The position numbers were made by a program, and so were the translations under genes. Below are positions 35,127 through 44,520 of a stretch of DNA of 64,000 nt, in pieces. A model generated the notes under the pieces. The model had not been told where the DNA came from and did no database searches. It saw nothing but the letters and a program-made list of their open reading frames with translations. The DNA lies in the NCBI GenBank assembly GCA_900539375.1, contig UQBY01000002.1, positions 133,836 through 197,835 on the forward strand, given 5' to 3'. This stretch comes from an uncultured Clostridium sp. Lineage in GTDB: Bacteria; Bacillota; Clostridia; Clostridiales; Clostridiaceae. Position 1 is the first letter of the stretch; each line of letters starts with the position of its first letter.

Positions 35127-35139
35127 TAGATTTTAATTT

Positions 35140-35163
35140 AAGCACCTTTTATAGGTGCTTTTT
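35140..35163 (+). terminator. Intrinsic terminator after fakA
   Basis: AAGCACCT (35140-35147) pairs with AGGTGCTT (35153-35160), five-base loop, followed by T-tract. Confidence 0.85.
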
Positions 35164-35194
35164 AAATTTTATTTAAAGTAAAGGAAGATTTTTT

Positions 35195-37228
35195 ATGGAC
35201 ATATATAGTAATGTTTCAACTTTAAAGGGAGTTGGGCCAAAGGTTTTAGAAAGATTAAATAAGGTTTCTATTTTTAATATTCTAGATTTACTTTTATATT
35301 TTCCTAGAGATTATGAGTTTGTAAATGGGAATATTCCTTTTGAAGAAATTAATGAAGAAGAAAAACAACTTTTAACTTGTAAAGTTATAGGATTTAAAAG
35401 TGATATTAGAACAAGAAGTGGAAAAATATTATCAGTTATTGAATTTGATTATAAAGGTCATAAACTAGAAGGAAAATGGTTTAATCAGCCCTATGCAAAG
35501 AAAAATTTTAAAATAGGAATGGAATATAATTTAATTGGTAAATTTAAAAAGCATGGAATAAGTTTTGAGGTAATTAATCCTTTAGTAGGAGGAAAAGAGG
35601 CTTTAAAAAGTGAAATAATACCTAAATACCCCCTTAAAGGAGATTTAACAGATAAACTTCTTACAAAGTTAATAAGTTATGTATTAGATTCTATTGAAAT
35701 TAGAGAAAACTTGCCAAAAGAAATTTGTGAAAAATATAAATTTATTTCTTTAGATAAAGCTATAAGAGAAATTCATTTTCCAAAAAACAAAGATATGCTT
35801 AATGAAGCTATTTTAAGATTAAAATTTCAAGAATTATTTACTTATTCTATAAAACTTCTCCTTCTTAAAAAAAATATAAAAGGAAATAGTGAAGGAATAA
35901 GTTTCCCTTGGAAAGATGAAATGAAAGCCCTTAAAGCTTCTCTTCCATATAATTTAACAAATGCTCAGACAAGGGTAGTAAGAGAAATACTTAGAGATGA
36001 AAAAAGTAATTTTCCAATGAATAGATTAGTACAAGGGGATGTGGGAAGTGGAAAAACTATAATAGCTTTAATTGCTATTTTTAATGTTTATACAAATGGA
36101 TATAAATCTGCTTTTATGGCTCCTACAGAAATACTTGCAAATCAACATTATAAAGAAGCTCAAAAGCTTTTAGCTCCATTTAATGTAAATATAGAACTTT
36201 TAACTGGAAGTACTTCTTTAAAAGAAAAATTAAGAATAAAAGAGAGAATAAAAAAAGAAGAACCTCTTGTTGTTATAGGAACTCATGCTTTAATACAAGA
36301 AGATGTGGAATTTAATAAATTAGGTCTTGTAGTTACAGATGAACAACATAGATTTGGAGTAGAACAAAGAAGTAAGCTTATAAATAAGGGAAAAAGAGCA
36401 GATGTTATTGTAATGACAGCAACTCCTATTCCTAGAACTTTAGCTTTATATTTATATTCAGATTTAGATGTTTCAATAATTGATGAGCTTCCTCCAGGAA
36501 GAAAAAAGATAGATACAAGATTTTTTAATGAAAATGAAAGAAATAAAGCCTATGAATTGGCTTATAATGAAGTAGGTAAGGGAAGGCAAGTATATGTTGT
36601 ATGTCCTCTTATTGAAGAAGATGAAAAGGCAATGTTAAACTCAGTTGAAAGTATTTATAAAAAACTTAAAGAGGGAATATTTAAAGATGTTTCAGTAGAG
36701 ATACTTCATGGAAAAATGAAGGCTTTAGAAAAGGATGAAATTATAAACAAATTTAAAGATAATAAAATAAAAGTTTTAATTTCAACTACAGTAATTGAAG
36801 TTGGAGTAAATGTTCCTAATGCTTCAGTTATGATTATTGAAAACTCTGAAAGATTTGGCTTAGCTCAGCTTCATCAACTTAGAGGAAGAGTTGGAAGAGG
36901 CGAATATGAATCCTATTGTATATTAATAGGAAATGCAAAAAGTAAGATAACAAAACAAAGAATGGAAATAATGACAACTTCAAATGATGGTTTTTATATA
37001 TCAGAGCAGGATTTAAAGCTTAGAGGGGCAGGAGAAATGTTTGGAGTTAAACAAAGTGGAGAAGAAGGTTTTGTTCTTTCAGATATTTATAATGATATAA
37101 GTATTTTAAGAGCTGCAAGAGAAGAAGCAGGAAAGGTTTTAAATAAAGAAGATAAAGAAAGTAAAAGACTTGTTTATGAAATTTCACAAGGATTAAGAAA
37201 AAGTAGCAAATATATATGTTTTAATTAA
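35195..37228 (+). CDS. recG: ATP-dependent DNA helicase RecG
   Basis: Branch-migration helicase for repair of stalled forks and Holliday junctions. The wedge/OB domain occupies about residues 1-240 (STLKGVGPKVLERL at the start). Helicase motifs follow: GDVGSGKTI (Walker A), TDEQHRFG (DEQH box), MTATPIPRTLA and QLRGRVGRG. At 677 residues it is full length. RBS AAGGAAG. The gene follows fakA as in other Firmicutes. Confidence 0.96.
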   Translation: MDIYSNVSTLKGVGPKVLERLNKVSIFNILDLLLYFPRDYEFVNGNIPFEEINEEEKQLLTCKVIGFKSDIRTRSGKILSVIEFDYKGHKLEGKWFNQPYAKKNFKIGMEYNLIGKFKKHGISFEVINPLVGGKEALKSEIIPKYPLKGDLTDKLLTKLISYVLDSIEIRENLPKEICEKYKFISLDKAIREIHFPKNKDMLNEAILRLKFQELFTYSIKLLLLKKNIKGNSEGISFPWKDEMKALKASLPYNLTNAQTRVVREILRDEKSNFPMNRLVQGDVGSGKTIIALIAIFNVYTNGYKSAFMAPTEILANQHYKEAQKLLAPFNVNIELLTGSTSLKEKLRIKERIKKEEPLVVIGTHALIQEDVEFNKLGLVVTDEQHRFGVEQRSKLINKGKRADVIVMTATPIPRTLALYLYSDLDVSIIDELPPGRKKIDTRFFNENERNKAYELAYNEVGKGRQVYVVCPLIEEDEKAMLNSVESIYKKLKEGIFKDVSVEILHGKMKALEKDEIINKFKDNKIKVLISTTVIEVGVNVPNASVMIIENSERFGLAQLHQLRGRVGRGEYESYCILIGNAKSKITKQRMEIMTTSNDGFYISEQDLKLRGAGEMFGVKQSGEEGFVLSDIYNDISILRAAREEAGKVLNKEDKESKRLVYEISQGLRKSSKYICFN

Positions 37229-37287
37229 ATTGTATATGATTGTCTTATATGATAAAATAATATATTATACATACAAGGAGGAGAAAA

Positions 37288-37845
37288 ATGAGGATAATAG
37301 CAGGAAAAGCAAAAGGACAAAAGTTAATTCCTCCTGCAACCATGGAAACAAGACCAACCTTAGATAGAGTTAAGGAAGCTATGTTTAGCATTATTCAAGG
37401 ATATATTCCAAATGCAAAGGTTGTTGATGTTTTTGCAGGAACAGGAAGTTTAGGTTTAGAGGCTGCTAGTAGAGGAGCTAAGGAAGTATATTTAATAGAT
37501 AAAAGTCCTGTTACTTACCCACTATTAAAAGAAAATGTTGAAAAGCTTAAATTTCAAGAATTTGCACATCCATTAAATATGGATTCTTATGAAGCTTTAA
37601 AACTTTTAGCAAATAAGGGAAAAGTATTTGATTTAATATTTATAGATCCACCATATTGTAAGGAAATGATTCCAGAGGCAATAAAGATAATAAAAGAAAA
37701 TAATATGATGGATAAAGAAGGAATTATAGTTACTAAAATTGATAGTATTGAAGAAATATATGAAGGTTATAAAGATATAAAACTTATTAGAAGTAAGAAG
37801 TATGGAAATACAACAGTTTGCTTTTATAAATATTTGGAGGATTAA
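37288..37845 (+). CDS. rsmD: 16S rRNA m2G966 methyltransferase RsmD
   Basis: Methylates G966 in helix 31 of 16S rRNA. The 185 residues have the N-terminal RIIAGKAKGQKL and RPTLDRVKEAMFSI signatures, the SAM site VVDVFAGTGSLGLEAASRGA and the catalytic motif DPPY. AGGAGGAG precedes the ATG. It lies five bases upstream of coaD; this pairing is widespread. Confidence 0.95.
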   Translation: MRIIAGKAKGQKLIPPATMETRPTLDRVKEAMFSIIQGYIPNAKVVDVFAGTGSLGLEAASRGAKEVYLIDKSPVTYPLLKENVEKLKFQEFAHPLNMDSYEALKLLANKGKVFDLIFIDPPYCKEMIPEAIKIIKENNMMDKEGIIVTKIDSIEEIYEGYKDIKLIRSKKYGNTTVCFYKYLED

Positions 37846-37850
37846 TAAAA

Positions 37851-38327
37851 ATGAAAGTTGCAATTTATCCAGGAAGCTTTGATCCTGTTACTAATGGACA
37901 TTTAGATATTATAACAAGAGGAGCAAAGGTTTTTGATAAGCTTATAGTTGGCGTATTAGTAAATGTTGATAAAAAAGGATTATTTGATATTGAAGAAAGA
38001 GTAGAGCTTATAAAAAGAGTTACAAAGGATTTACCAAATGTAGAGGTGGTAAGCTTTAATGGATTATTAATAGATTTTGTAAAAAAATATGATTCAAAAG
38101 TTATACTAAAAGGTCTTAGAGCATTTTCAGATTTTGAATATGAATTTCAAATGGCTCTTATGAACAGCAAGTTAGACCCAGAAGTAGAAACTTTATTTAT
38201 GATGACATCAGCACAATATGCATATGTTAGTTCTTCAAATGTAAAGCAAGTTGCAAAATTTAAAGGGTGTTTAAAGGGATTAGTACCAGAGGAAATAATT
38301 CCAGATATTGAGAAAAGGTATAAATAA
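37851..38327 (+). CDS. coaD: Phosphopantetheine adenylyltransferase
   Basis: Fourth step of coenzyme A synthesis: ATP plus 4'-phosphopantetheine to dephospho-CoA. The nucleotidyltransferase motif GSFDPVTNGHLDII is at residues 9-22, and the second signature is YVSSSNVKQVAKF. LKGLRAFSDFEYEFQMA is typical of the family. 158 residues, full length. It complements coaBC elsewhere in the window. Confidence 0.96.
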   Translation: MKVAIYPGSFDPVTNGHLDIITRGAKVFDKLIVGVLVNVDKKGLFDIEERVELIKRVTKDLPNVEVVSFNGLLIDFVKKYDSKVILKGLRAFSDFEYEFQMALMNSKLDPEVETLFMMTSAQYAYVSSSNVKQVAKFKGCLKGLVPEEIIPDIEKRYK

Positions 38328-38341
38328 GAAAGGGGAAAGTT

Positions 38342-38887
38342 ATGGACAGTGAAATAAATTTTAATGTTATAGAGCTTTTAGAGTATATTCAAGACACCAT
38401 AGAAACAGCTCCTAAGGTTCCTATTAGTGGAAAGGCAATGGTAGATAAAAAAGAACTTTTAGAAGCAATAGATCAAATAGTGAATTATCTTCCAGATGAA
38501 TTTAAAAAAGCTAGATGGATTGTAAATGAAAAGGATAGAATTTTAGCAGCAGCTAAAGAAGAGTATAATTCAGTTAGAAAAGATACAATTGAAATTATGA
38601 GACAAAATGTTGAAAGACATGATATTGTTAAAGAAGCTAAAATTCGTGCACAAGAAATAATTTCATCTGCAAAAAAGGATGCTAAAGCAATAAGACTTGG
38701 CTCTAGGGATTATTCAAATGAAATTTTAACTGAATTAGATAAACAAATAGAAGAAAAAAAGGGAGAGCTAATACAAATTCTTGAAGAAAGTTATAAAAAA
38801 GCGGCTATGGACATTAATGATAACATTCAAGGCATTAGCTCAACTATTAAAGAAAATATAAAAGAATTACAGGATATGCAAAAGTAA
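38342..38887 (+). CDS. Conserved clostridial coiled-coil protein, function unknown
   Basis: The 181-residue product has a folded start (NVIELLEYIQDTIETAPKVP), then from about residue 75 long, charged, probably coiled-coil helices (ILAAAKEEYNSVRKDTIEIM; AQEIISSAKKDAKAIRLG). It recalls DivIVA-like or ATPase-stalk-like helical proteins but has no motif that fixes a function. RBS AAGGGG. Its last 21 bases overlap the 3' end of ylbJ on the other strand, with no terminator between them. Confidence 0.75.
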   Translation: MDSEINFNVIELLEYIQDTIETAPKVPISGKAMVDKKELLEAIDQIVNYLPDEFKKARWIVNEKDRILAAAKEEYNSVRKDTIEIMRQNVERHDIVKEAKIRAQEIISSAKKDAKAIRLGSRDYSNEILTELDKQIEEKKGELIQILEESYKKAAMDINDNIQGISSTIKENIKELQDMQK

Positions 38888-40039
38888 TTTTGAAAAAAGT
38901 TTACTTATTATAAAAATTAGTATTAATAAAATAATTGGAATTAATAAAACATAAAAACTTAACCTTGATGAAATATTAAATATGTTAGAAGTAGAAATAG
39001 TAAGAAGGTTTGAAAAAATAAAAGTAATAAAAAAACTTAATATTCCTTGAAATAATTTAAAAAGAAAATATTTTAATAAAGAAATATTATGCTTACTCAT
39101 AAATGAATAGGACTGAGCAATTATTGATAAGCCTGAAAAGGAGCATAAAAAACTTATAAGACTTAGCTTTAAAGAAATAGGTAAACTTGAAGAGGATAAC
39201 ATATTACAACCATTTGTTATTTCTATACTACCTAGAAAAATGGCATATAATAAATTAGGCTCTAAGTGAAGTAAAGATTCAATTTTAGAAATTATAAATG
39301 AAAAAGTATTGCTATTTTTTATAATTTCAATAAGAACTGAAAAAATTATTATAAAGCCTCCAATAGAAAGGGCTGTATTAATTCCATCTTCAAGAGACTT
39401 CTTTAAAGCATAACCTAAATTATTTTTAGAAGTGTTTTCTGGAATTTTCCCCATTTCTTTATTTTGGGAAAAGGTTCTTTTTTTTCTTGTAAATAATCCT
39501 ATAATTATAACAGATAAATAATTTCCAATTAACAATAAATAACCATAACTTATATTATTAAGCATAGCACAACCAATTGTACCTATTATAAATAAAGGAC
39601 CACAGTTTGTAGCAATGTTGATTAAAGAAATGTATTCATTTTTATCAATATACCCTAAATCATAAGTATCAGAAGAAAATTTACTTCCTAATGGATAGCC
39701 ACATAAAAAACTTACTGTAAGAGGAAAGGAAGAATTTTTAGAAAGATTTAAGGGCTTACATATTAATGGTCCTAAAAGCTTTGAATATAAAGTAATGCCA
39801 TCATAAAAAATAAGTAAATTACAAATAACTGCAAAAGGAAAAGAAGTAGGAAGTATTGCTTTAAACCAAAGCTTAGCCCCATTAAGGGAGGCTTTAAGAG
39901 AAAGCTTAATATTTACTATAAACAATATTATAAATAAAGTTATAAAAAAGCATATTATATAATTTTTCTTTGCTTTTAAAAGTTTTAATAATATAAGTAA
40001 AAAAATAATAATAAAAAGCCATAATAAAATATAAAACAT
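38867..40039 (-). CDS. ylbJ: Sporulation integral membrane protein YlbJ
   Basis: Polytopic membrane protein of 390 residues with about ten hydrophobic spans; it belongs to the nucleoside-recognition (gate) type fold. In B. subtilis the homologue is a sigma-E-dependent gene needed for heat-resistant spores. Family blocks include LCGYPLGSKFSSDTYD, NIATNCGPLFIIGTIG and LGSIEITNGCNML. AGGAGG precedes the ATG at 40039. It lies 52 bases downstream of tmcAL, matching the ylbJ-ylbM neighbourhood in bacilli. Confidence 0.9.
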   Translation of the reverse strand: MFYILLWLFIIIFLLILLKLLKAKKNYIICFFITLFIILFIVNIKLSLKASLNGAKLWFKAILPTSFPFAVICNLLIFYDGITLYSKLLGPLICKPLNLSKNSSFPLTVSFLCGYPLGSKFSSDTYDLGYIDKNEYISLINIATNCGPLFIIGTIGCAMLNNISYGYLLLIGNYLSVIIIGLFTRKKRTFSQNKEMGKIPENTSKNNLGYALKKSLEDGINTALSIGGFIIIFSVLIEIIKNSNTFSFIISKIESLLHLEPNLLYAIFLGSIEITNGCNMLSSSSLPISLKLSLISFLCSFSGLSIIAQSYSFMSKHNISLLKYFLFKLFQGILSFFITFIFSNLLTISTSNIFNISSRLSFYVLLIPIILLILIFIISKLFSKLLLHIL

Positions 40040-40091
40040 AAAGATTTCCTCCTTTAAATATTTATATTTCTTATGGTTTTATTATATTAAT

Positions 40092-41294
40092 TTATTTAAC
40101 AAAAATAGGACTTCTTAAATAATCTTCCATAGGGGATATATTTTTATTTAATATAGAATAGGCTTTAGTTCCTAGTAAATCTAATGAAAGCATAGAATTT
40201 TCTATATTTTTAGGAAGCTTAGTTATTATTTTAACAGACTCTTTATTTTTAATTTCTTTAAGTATTTTACTTCCTTTCTCATTAAAAGCTAATGGACGTA
40301 TATATTCTATAGAACTATTTTTTATATGATCTAAAGAAAAGTTTTCCATTCCTATAAAAAAAGAAACTAAAGCTCTGCTTATAGCTGTATAAGTGTAGCG
40401 CTTACTTTTAATATTTAAAATAAATTCATTTAAATTATTTGAATTTAAAATTTCTTTTTTTATTTTATTATCTAATCCTTCTTTAAGTTGAGAAAGTTTT
40501 GAAAGATTTTCCCCTTCTGTTAAGATTTTATACTTTAAAAAAGGAAAAATATCCTCAGGATACACAAATTTATAATCAGTGTTTTTTAAATTTATTATTT
40601 CTTCATAACTTTCTTTAGGAAGCACCTCTTTTATTTTATCAAAATCATTAAAACTTAAAGTTTTTCTTATAGAGGTGGCAGAGGCATATAAAGAGGTTAT
40701 ATTTTCGTCGTTGTAATTAGAACCTATTCTTTTTAAGGTATAAGGTTTTATGGGGCTATTAAGCCTTATTAAAGCTTTTAAATATTCAATCCCTAGTATA
40801 TTGTTTGAACTAGAAATTATTTCTTCTAAATTTATATCATTAAAATAATTTTTAAGAGAAGTTAATCTAGCATAATGGTAGGGAACTCCTTTAGCTAATT
40901 CTTTTTTTAATGTATTTTTATATTCTATTGGCTCTTTAATAATAACAGAGGCAATTTTATTTAAGTCTAAAACATTACCATGTTCACTTCCAAAATAAAG
41001 ATTATTTACTATTTTTGTCTTTTCTAATATGGCTACAGCACCATAAGCAAAGGTTTCAGCAGAGGAAATTGAAAATATAAGAGGAAGTTCAACAACTAAA
41101 TCAACTCCATTTTTAACAGCAATTTTAGCCCTTTCCCATTTATCCATAATTGCAGGCATACCTCGCTGAACAAAATTTCCACTCATAACACATATAACAC
41201 CATTACAGTTAGTATTTTTTTTACATTCTTTAAGATGATGAAGATGACCTAAATGGAAAGGGTTATATTCTGTAATAATACCAGTTACATTCAT
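40092..41294 (-). CDS. tmcAL: tRNA(Met) cytidine acetate ligase TmcAL (YlbM)
   Basis: Uses ATP and acetate to form N4-acetylcytidine at the wobble position of elongator tRNA(Met). The N-terminal nucleotidyltransferase motif GIITEYNPFHLGHLHHL (residues 4-20) and VMSGNFVQRGMPAIMDKWERA are diagnostic, as is SATSIRK in mid-protein. 400 residues, full length. RBS GGAGG before ATG 41294. It is divergent from pta, with about 140 bases between them. Confidence 0.93.
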   Translation of the reverse strand: MNVTGIITEYNPFHLGHLHHLKECKKNTNCNGVICVMSGNFVQRGMPAIMDKWERAKIAVKNGVDLVVELPLIFSISSAETFAYGAVAILEKTKIVNNLYFGSEHGNVLDLNKIASVIIKEPIEYKNTLKKELAKGVPYHYARLTSLKNYFNDINLEEIISSSNNILGIEYLKALIRLNSPIKPYTLKRIGSNYNDENITSLYASATSIRKTLSFNDFDKIKEVLPKESYEEIINLKNTDYKFVYPEDIFPFLKYKILTEGENLSKLSQLKEGLDNKIKKEILNSNNLNEFILNIKSKRYTYTAISRALVSFFIGMENFSLDHIKNSSIEYIRPLAFNEKGSKILKEIKNKESVKIITKLPKNIENSMLSLDLLGTKAYSILNKNISPMEDYLRSPIFVK

Positions 41295-41367
41295 ATATTT
41301 AAATCCTCCAAAATTAAAAGTAATATAATTATATCAATAATAGATTAAAAATTAAATAAATTTTAGG

Positions 41368-41397
41368 TTGAAAGAAGGGGTATTATAGGAGTATTAT
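41368..41397 (+). promoter_or_regulatory. Promoter of pta-ackA
   Basis: TTGAAA (41368-41373), 18 bases, TATTAT (41392-41397), ahead of the pta ribosome site AAAGGAG. Confidence 0.65.
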
Positions 41398-41435
41398 TAT
41401 GTATAGAAAGTGTGGCGTTTTGAAAGGAGAAAAAT

Positions 41436-42434
41436 ATGGAACTTATGAGTAAAATTCTAGAGGCTGCAAAAGCTAATAGAAAAAAAATTGTACTTCCAGA
41501 AGGAAATGAGGAAAGAACTATAGTAGCAGTTGAAAAAATAAAAAAGGAAGGCATTGCTTATCCTATTTTAATAGGTAATAAAGAGGAAATATTAGAAAGA
41601 GCGAAAGACCTTAACACTGATTTAAGTGGAGTTGAAATTATAAATCCAGATACTTCAGATAGATTAAATGACTATATTGAAGCTTTCTATGAATTAAGAA
41701 AAAATAAGGGTATGACTATGACAAAGGCTGAAAAGATAGTAAGAGACCCATTATATTTTGCAACAATGATGGTAAAATTAGATGATGCAGATGGAATGGT
41801 TTCAGGAGCAGTTCATACTACAGGAGATCTTTTAAGACCAGGATTACAAATAATAAAAACAGCACCAAAAGTATCTGTTGTATCAAGTTTTTTTATAATG
41901 ATGGTACCTGATAGTGAGTATGGAGAAGAAGGAATGCTTTTATTCTCTGATTGCGCTGTTAATCCAAATCCAAATGCAGACCAACTTGCAGCAATAGCAA
42001 TAGCAACAGCTGAAACAGCTGAAAAATTATGTAAGGTTGAACCTAAAGTAGCAATGTTATCATTCTCTACTATGGGAAGTGCAGACCATGAATCTGTAAC
42101 TAAGGTAAGGGAAGCTACAATGAAAGCAAAAGAGCTTAGACCTGATTTATTAATAGATGGAGAGTTACAATTAGATGCAGCAATAGTTAAAAAAGTTGCA
42201 GATCAAAAAGCACCTGGTAGCCTAGTTGCAGGAAAGGCAAATGTTTTAGTATTCCCAGATCTTCAATCAGGAAATATTGGATATAAATTAGTTCAAAGAT
42301 TTGCAAATGCATCGGCAATAGGACCAATATGTCAAGGTTTTGCAAAGCCAATTAATGATTTATCAAGAGGCTGTAGTTCTGAAGATATAGTAAAGGTAGT
42401 TGCTATTACAGCAGTTCAAGCTTCTATGAATTAA
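41436..42434 (+). CDS. pta: Phosphate acetyltransferase
   Basis: Converts acetyl-CoA and phosphate to acetyl phosphate, the first step of acetate fermentation. The 332 residues have the N-terminal KIVLPEGNEERT, DGMVSGAVHTTGDLLRPGLQI and the C-terminal PDLQSGNIGYKLVQRFANASAIGP signature. The ATG at 41436 has AAAGGAG; a second ATG at 41445 is possible. It is cotranscribed with ackA 30 bases downstream. Confidence 0.96.
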   Translation: MELMSKILEAAKANRKKIVLPEGNEERTIVAVEKIKKEGIAYPILIGNKEEILERAKDLNTDLSGVEIINPDTSDRLNDYIEAFYELRKNKGMTMTKAEKIVRDPLYFATMMVKLDDADGMVSGAVHTTGDLLRPGLQIIKTAPKVSVVSSFFIMMVPDSEYGEEGMLLFSDCAVNPNPNADQLAAIAIATAETAEKLCKVEPKVAMLSFSTMGSADHESVTKVREATMKAKELRPDLLIDGELQLDAAIVKKVADQKAPGSLVAGKANVLVFPDLQSGNIGYKLVQRFANASAIGPICQGFAKPINDLSRGCSSEDIVKVVAITAVQASMN

Positions 42435-42464
42435 TAAATATATAACTAGGGGGAAGGTAAATTT

Positions 42465-43658
42465 ATGAAAATACTAGTAATAAACTGTGGGAGTTCATCC
42501 TTAAAATATCAATTAATAAATATGGAAAATGAAGGAGTATTGGCTCAAGGATTAGTTGAAAGAATAGGAATTGAAGGCTCTATATTAACTCAAAAGGTTA
42601 ATGGAGAAAAATATATTATAAAAGAACCTATGGAGAATCATAAGGATGCAATAAAGTTAGTTTTAGAAGCATTAGTAGATGAAAAACATGGAGTAATAAA
42701 AAACATGGATGAAATATCTGCAGTTGGTCATAGAGTTGTACATGGAGGAGAAAAATATTCTAAATCTGTTCTTGTAGATGAGGATGTTATGGCTTATTTA
42801 GAAGAATGTGTAAAACTTGCACCTCTTCACAACAGACCTAATATAATTGGAATTGAAGCTTGCAAGGCATTAATGCCAAATACTCCAATGGCAGTTGTAT
42901 TTGATACAGCTTTCCATGGAACTATGCCAAAGGAAGCTTATAGCTATGCACTTCCATATGAACTATATAAAGAAAATGGAATAAGAAAATATGGTTTCCA
43001 TGGAACAAGTCATAAATATGTTTCAGGAAAGGTTGCAGAAGTTTTAGGAAAAGATATAAAAGATTTAAAAATAGTAACATGTCATTTAGGAAATGGAGTT
43101 TCTTTAACTGCTGTAAAGAATGGAAAATCTATAGATACTACAATGGGCTTTACACCTCTTGCAGGTATGCCAATGGGAACAAGATCAGGAGATATAGACC
43201 CTGCTATAGTAATTTATTTAATAAAGGAATTAGGATATTCAGTAGATGAAGTTAATGAAATATTAAATAAAAAATCTGGTATCTTAGGAATATCTGGATT
43301 AAGTTCAGACTTTAGAGATGTAAGAGATGCAGCTTATAAAAAAGGTGATGAACGTTCACTTCTTGCAATAGATATTTATACTTACAAAATAAGAACTCAA
43401 ATTGGAGCATATGCAGCTGCTATGGGTGGATTAGATGTAATAGTATTTACAGCAGGAATTGGTGAAAATGCTGACATGATAAGAGAAGGTTGCTTAAAGA
43501 ATTTAGAATTCTTAGGAGTTTATTTAGATAAAGAAAAAAATAAGCAAAATGGAGAAATTGCAGAAATTTCAAAAGATGATTCAAAGGTTAAAGTTTTCGT
43601 AATTCCAACTAACGAAGAATTAATGATTGCAAAAGAAACAATGGAATTATTAAATTAA
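42465..43658 (+). CDS. ackA: Acetate kinase
   Basis: Makes ATP and acetate from acetyl phosphate, completing the energy-yielding acetate branch. The 397 residues show VINCGSSSLKYQL at the start, HRVVHGGEKYS, VFDTAFHGTMP, the catalytic-site HLGNGVSL and TAGIGENA, covering both halves of the ASKHA fold. RBS GGGGGAAGG. Its end is followed by the yceD promoter, not by an obvious terminator. Confidence 0.97.
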   Translation: MKILVINCGSSSLKYQLINMENEGVLAQGLVERIGIEGSILTQKVNGEKYIIKEPMENHKDAIKLVLEALVDEKHGVIKNMDEISAVGHRVVHGGEKYSKSVLVDEDVMAYLEECVKLAPLHNRPNIIGIEACKALMPNTPMAVVFDTAFHGTMPKEAYSYALPYELYKENGIRKYGFHGTSHKYVSGKVAEVLGKDIKDLKIVTCHLGNGVSLTAVKNGKSIDTTMGFTPLAGMPMGTRSGDIDPAIVIYLIKELGYSVDEVNEILNKKSGILGISGLSSDFRDVRDAAYKKGDERSLLAIDIYTYKIRTQIGAYAAAMGGLDVIVFTAGIGENADMIREGCLKNLEFLGVYLDKEKNKQNGEIAEISKDDSKVKVFVIPTNEELMIAKETMELLN

Positions 43659-43662
43659 TAAC

Positions 43663-43691
43663 TTGACTTTTAATTCTTTAGTTTATATAAT
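43663..43691 (+). promoter_or_regulatory. Sigma-A promoter of yceD-rpmF
   Basis: TTGACT (43663-43668), 17 bases, TATAAT (43686-43691): an almost consensus promoter starting five bases after the ackA stop. Confidence 0.85.
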
Positions 43692-43743
43692 GAATTGTGT
43701 TTGTTTAATTAATATTATCTAAGGAGAAAAATAGGATTTAAAA

Positions 43744-44250
43744 ATGAAGATAAAATTTTCAGAACTTAAATCACCAAAAGGACAATCAAAAGAAGTGTCC
43801 TACAATGTAGATTTAGACAATTTTTATTTTGATGGAGATAAAATAAAATCTTTAGAAGGAATAACTATGTCTGGAAAAGCTACATACAAAGATGAAATAA
43901 TAATTTTAAAGGCCAAATTAAAGGGAAATTTAGAATTAGTATGTTCAAGATGCTTAGATACCTTTATCTATCCAATAGATATTGATATAGAAGAAAGGTT
44001 TACAAGTAATGAAACTTTAGAAGATGAAGAAGTAGTTCTTGTAAATAGTGATACTATAGATATCACTGAAATAGTTGAAAAAGCAATAATTTCAACCTTA
44101 CCTATTAAGAGACTTTGCAAAGAAGATTGCAAAGGATTGTGCCAAAGCTGTGGAGCTAACTTAAATAAGGAAGAATGCAGCTGTAACAACGAAGATATAG
44201 ATCTTAGATTGGCAGACTTAAAGGCGTTGTTAAATAATAAGGAGGTGTAA
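43744..44250 (+). CDS. YceD/DUF177 family protein
   Basis: Protein of 168 residues, always linked to rpmF; implicated in 23S rRNA accumulation in other organisms. CSRCLDTFIYPI in the middle and four cysteines near the end (CKEDCKGLCQSCGANLNKEECSC region) match the family's metal-binding signature, with LKALL at the C-terminus. Its stop ends where the rpmF ribosome site and start begin, so the two are coupled. Confidence 0.92.
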   Translation: MKIKFSELKSPKGQSKEVSYNVDLDNFYFDGDKIKSLEGITMSGKATYKDEIIILKAKLKGNLELVCSRCLDTFIYPIDIDIEERFTSNETLEDEEVVLVNSDTIDITEIVEKAIISTLPIKRLCKEDCKGLCQSCGANLNKEECSCNNEDIDLRLADLKALLNNKEV

Positions 44251-44252
44251 TG

Positions 44253-44435
44253 ATGGGAAATCCAGCAAGAAAAACATATAAAGCTAAAAGAGATTCAAGA
44301 AGAGCTCAAACTATGAAAATGAGCATACCTGGAATAGTTGAATGTCCACAATGTCACGAAATGAAGCTTGCTCATAGAGTATGTAAAAAATGTGGTTACT
44401 ATAAGGGTAAAGAAATAGTAGCTACTGAAGAATAA
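44253..44435 (+). CDS. rpmF: 50S ribosomal protein L32
   Basis: Large-subunit protein of 60 residues, starting GNPARKTYKAKRDSRRAQ after Met. Zinc-ribbon cysteines are CPQC and CKKC, so this is the zinc-binding form. The frame also has ATG at 44250, but GGAGGT (44241-44246) is better spaced for the ATG at 44253 and matches the family start. The yceD-rpmF-plsX order is the classical one. Confidence 0.94.
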   Translation: MGNPARKTYKAKRDSRRAQTMKMSIPGIVECPQCHEMKLAHRVCKKCGYYKGKEIVATEE

Positions 44436-44460
44436 AATCTAAAATAGTTACTTAAGAATA

Positions 44461-44494
44461 AAGAAAGTCATGTTTCCTGACTTTCTTTTCTTTA
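44461..44494 (+). terminator. Intrinsic terminator after rpmF
   Basis: GAAAGTCA (44463-44470) pairs with TGACTTTC (44478-44485), seven-base loop, then TTTTCTTT. Confidence 0.85.
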
Positions 44495-44520
44495 TATACA
44501 AGTAAAAAAGGAGAGTTAAT

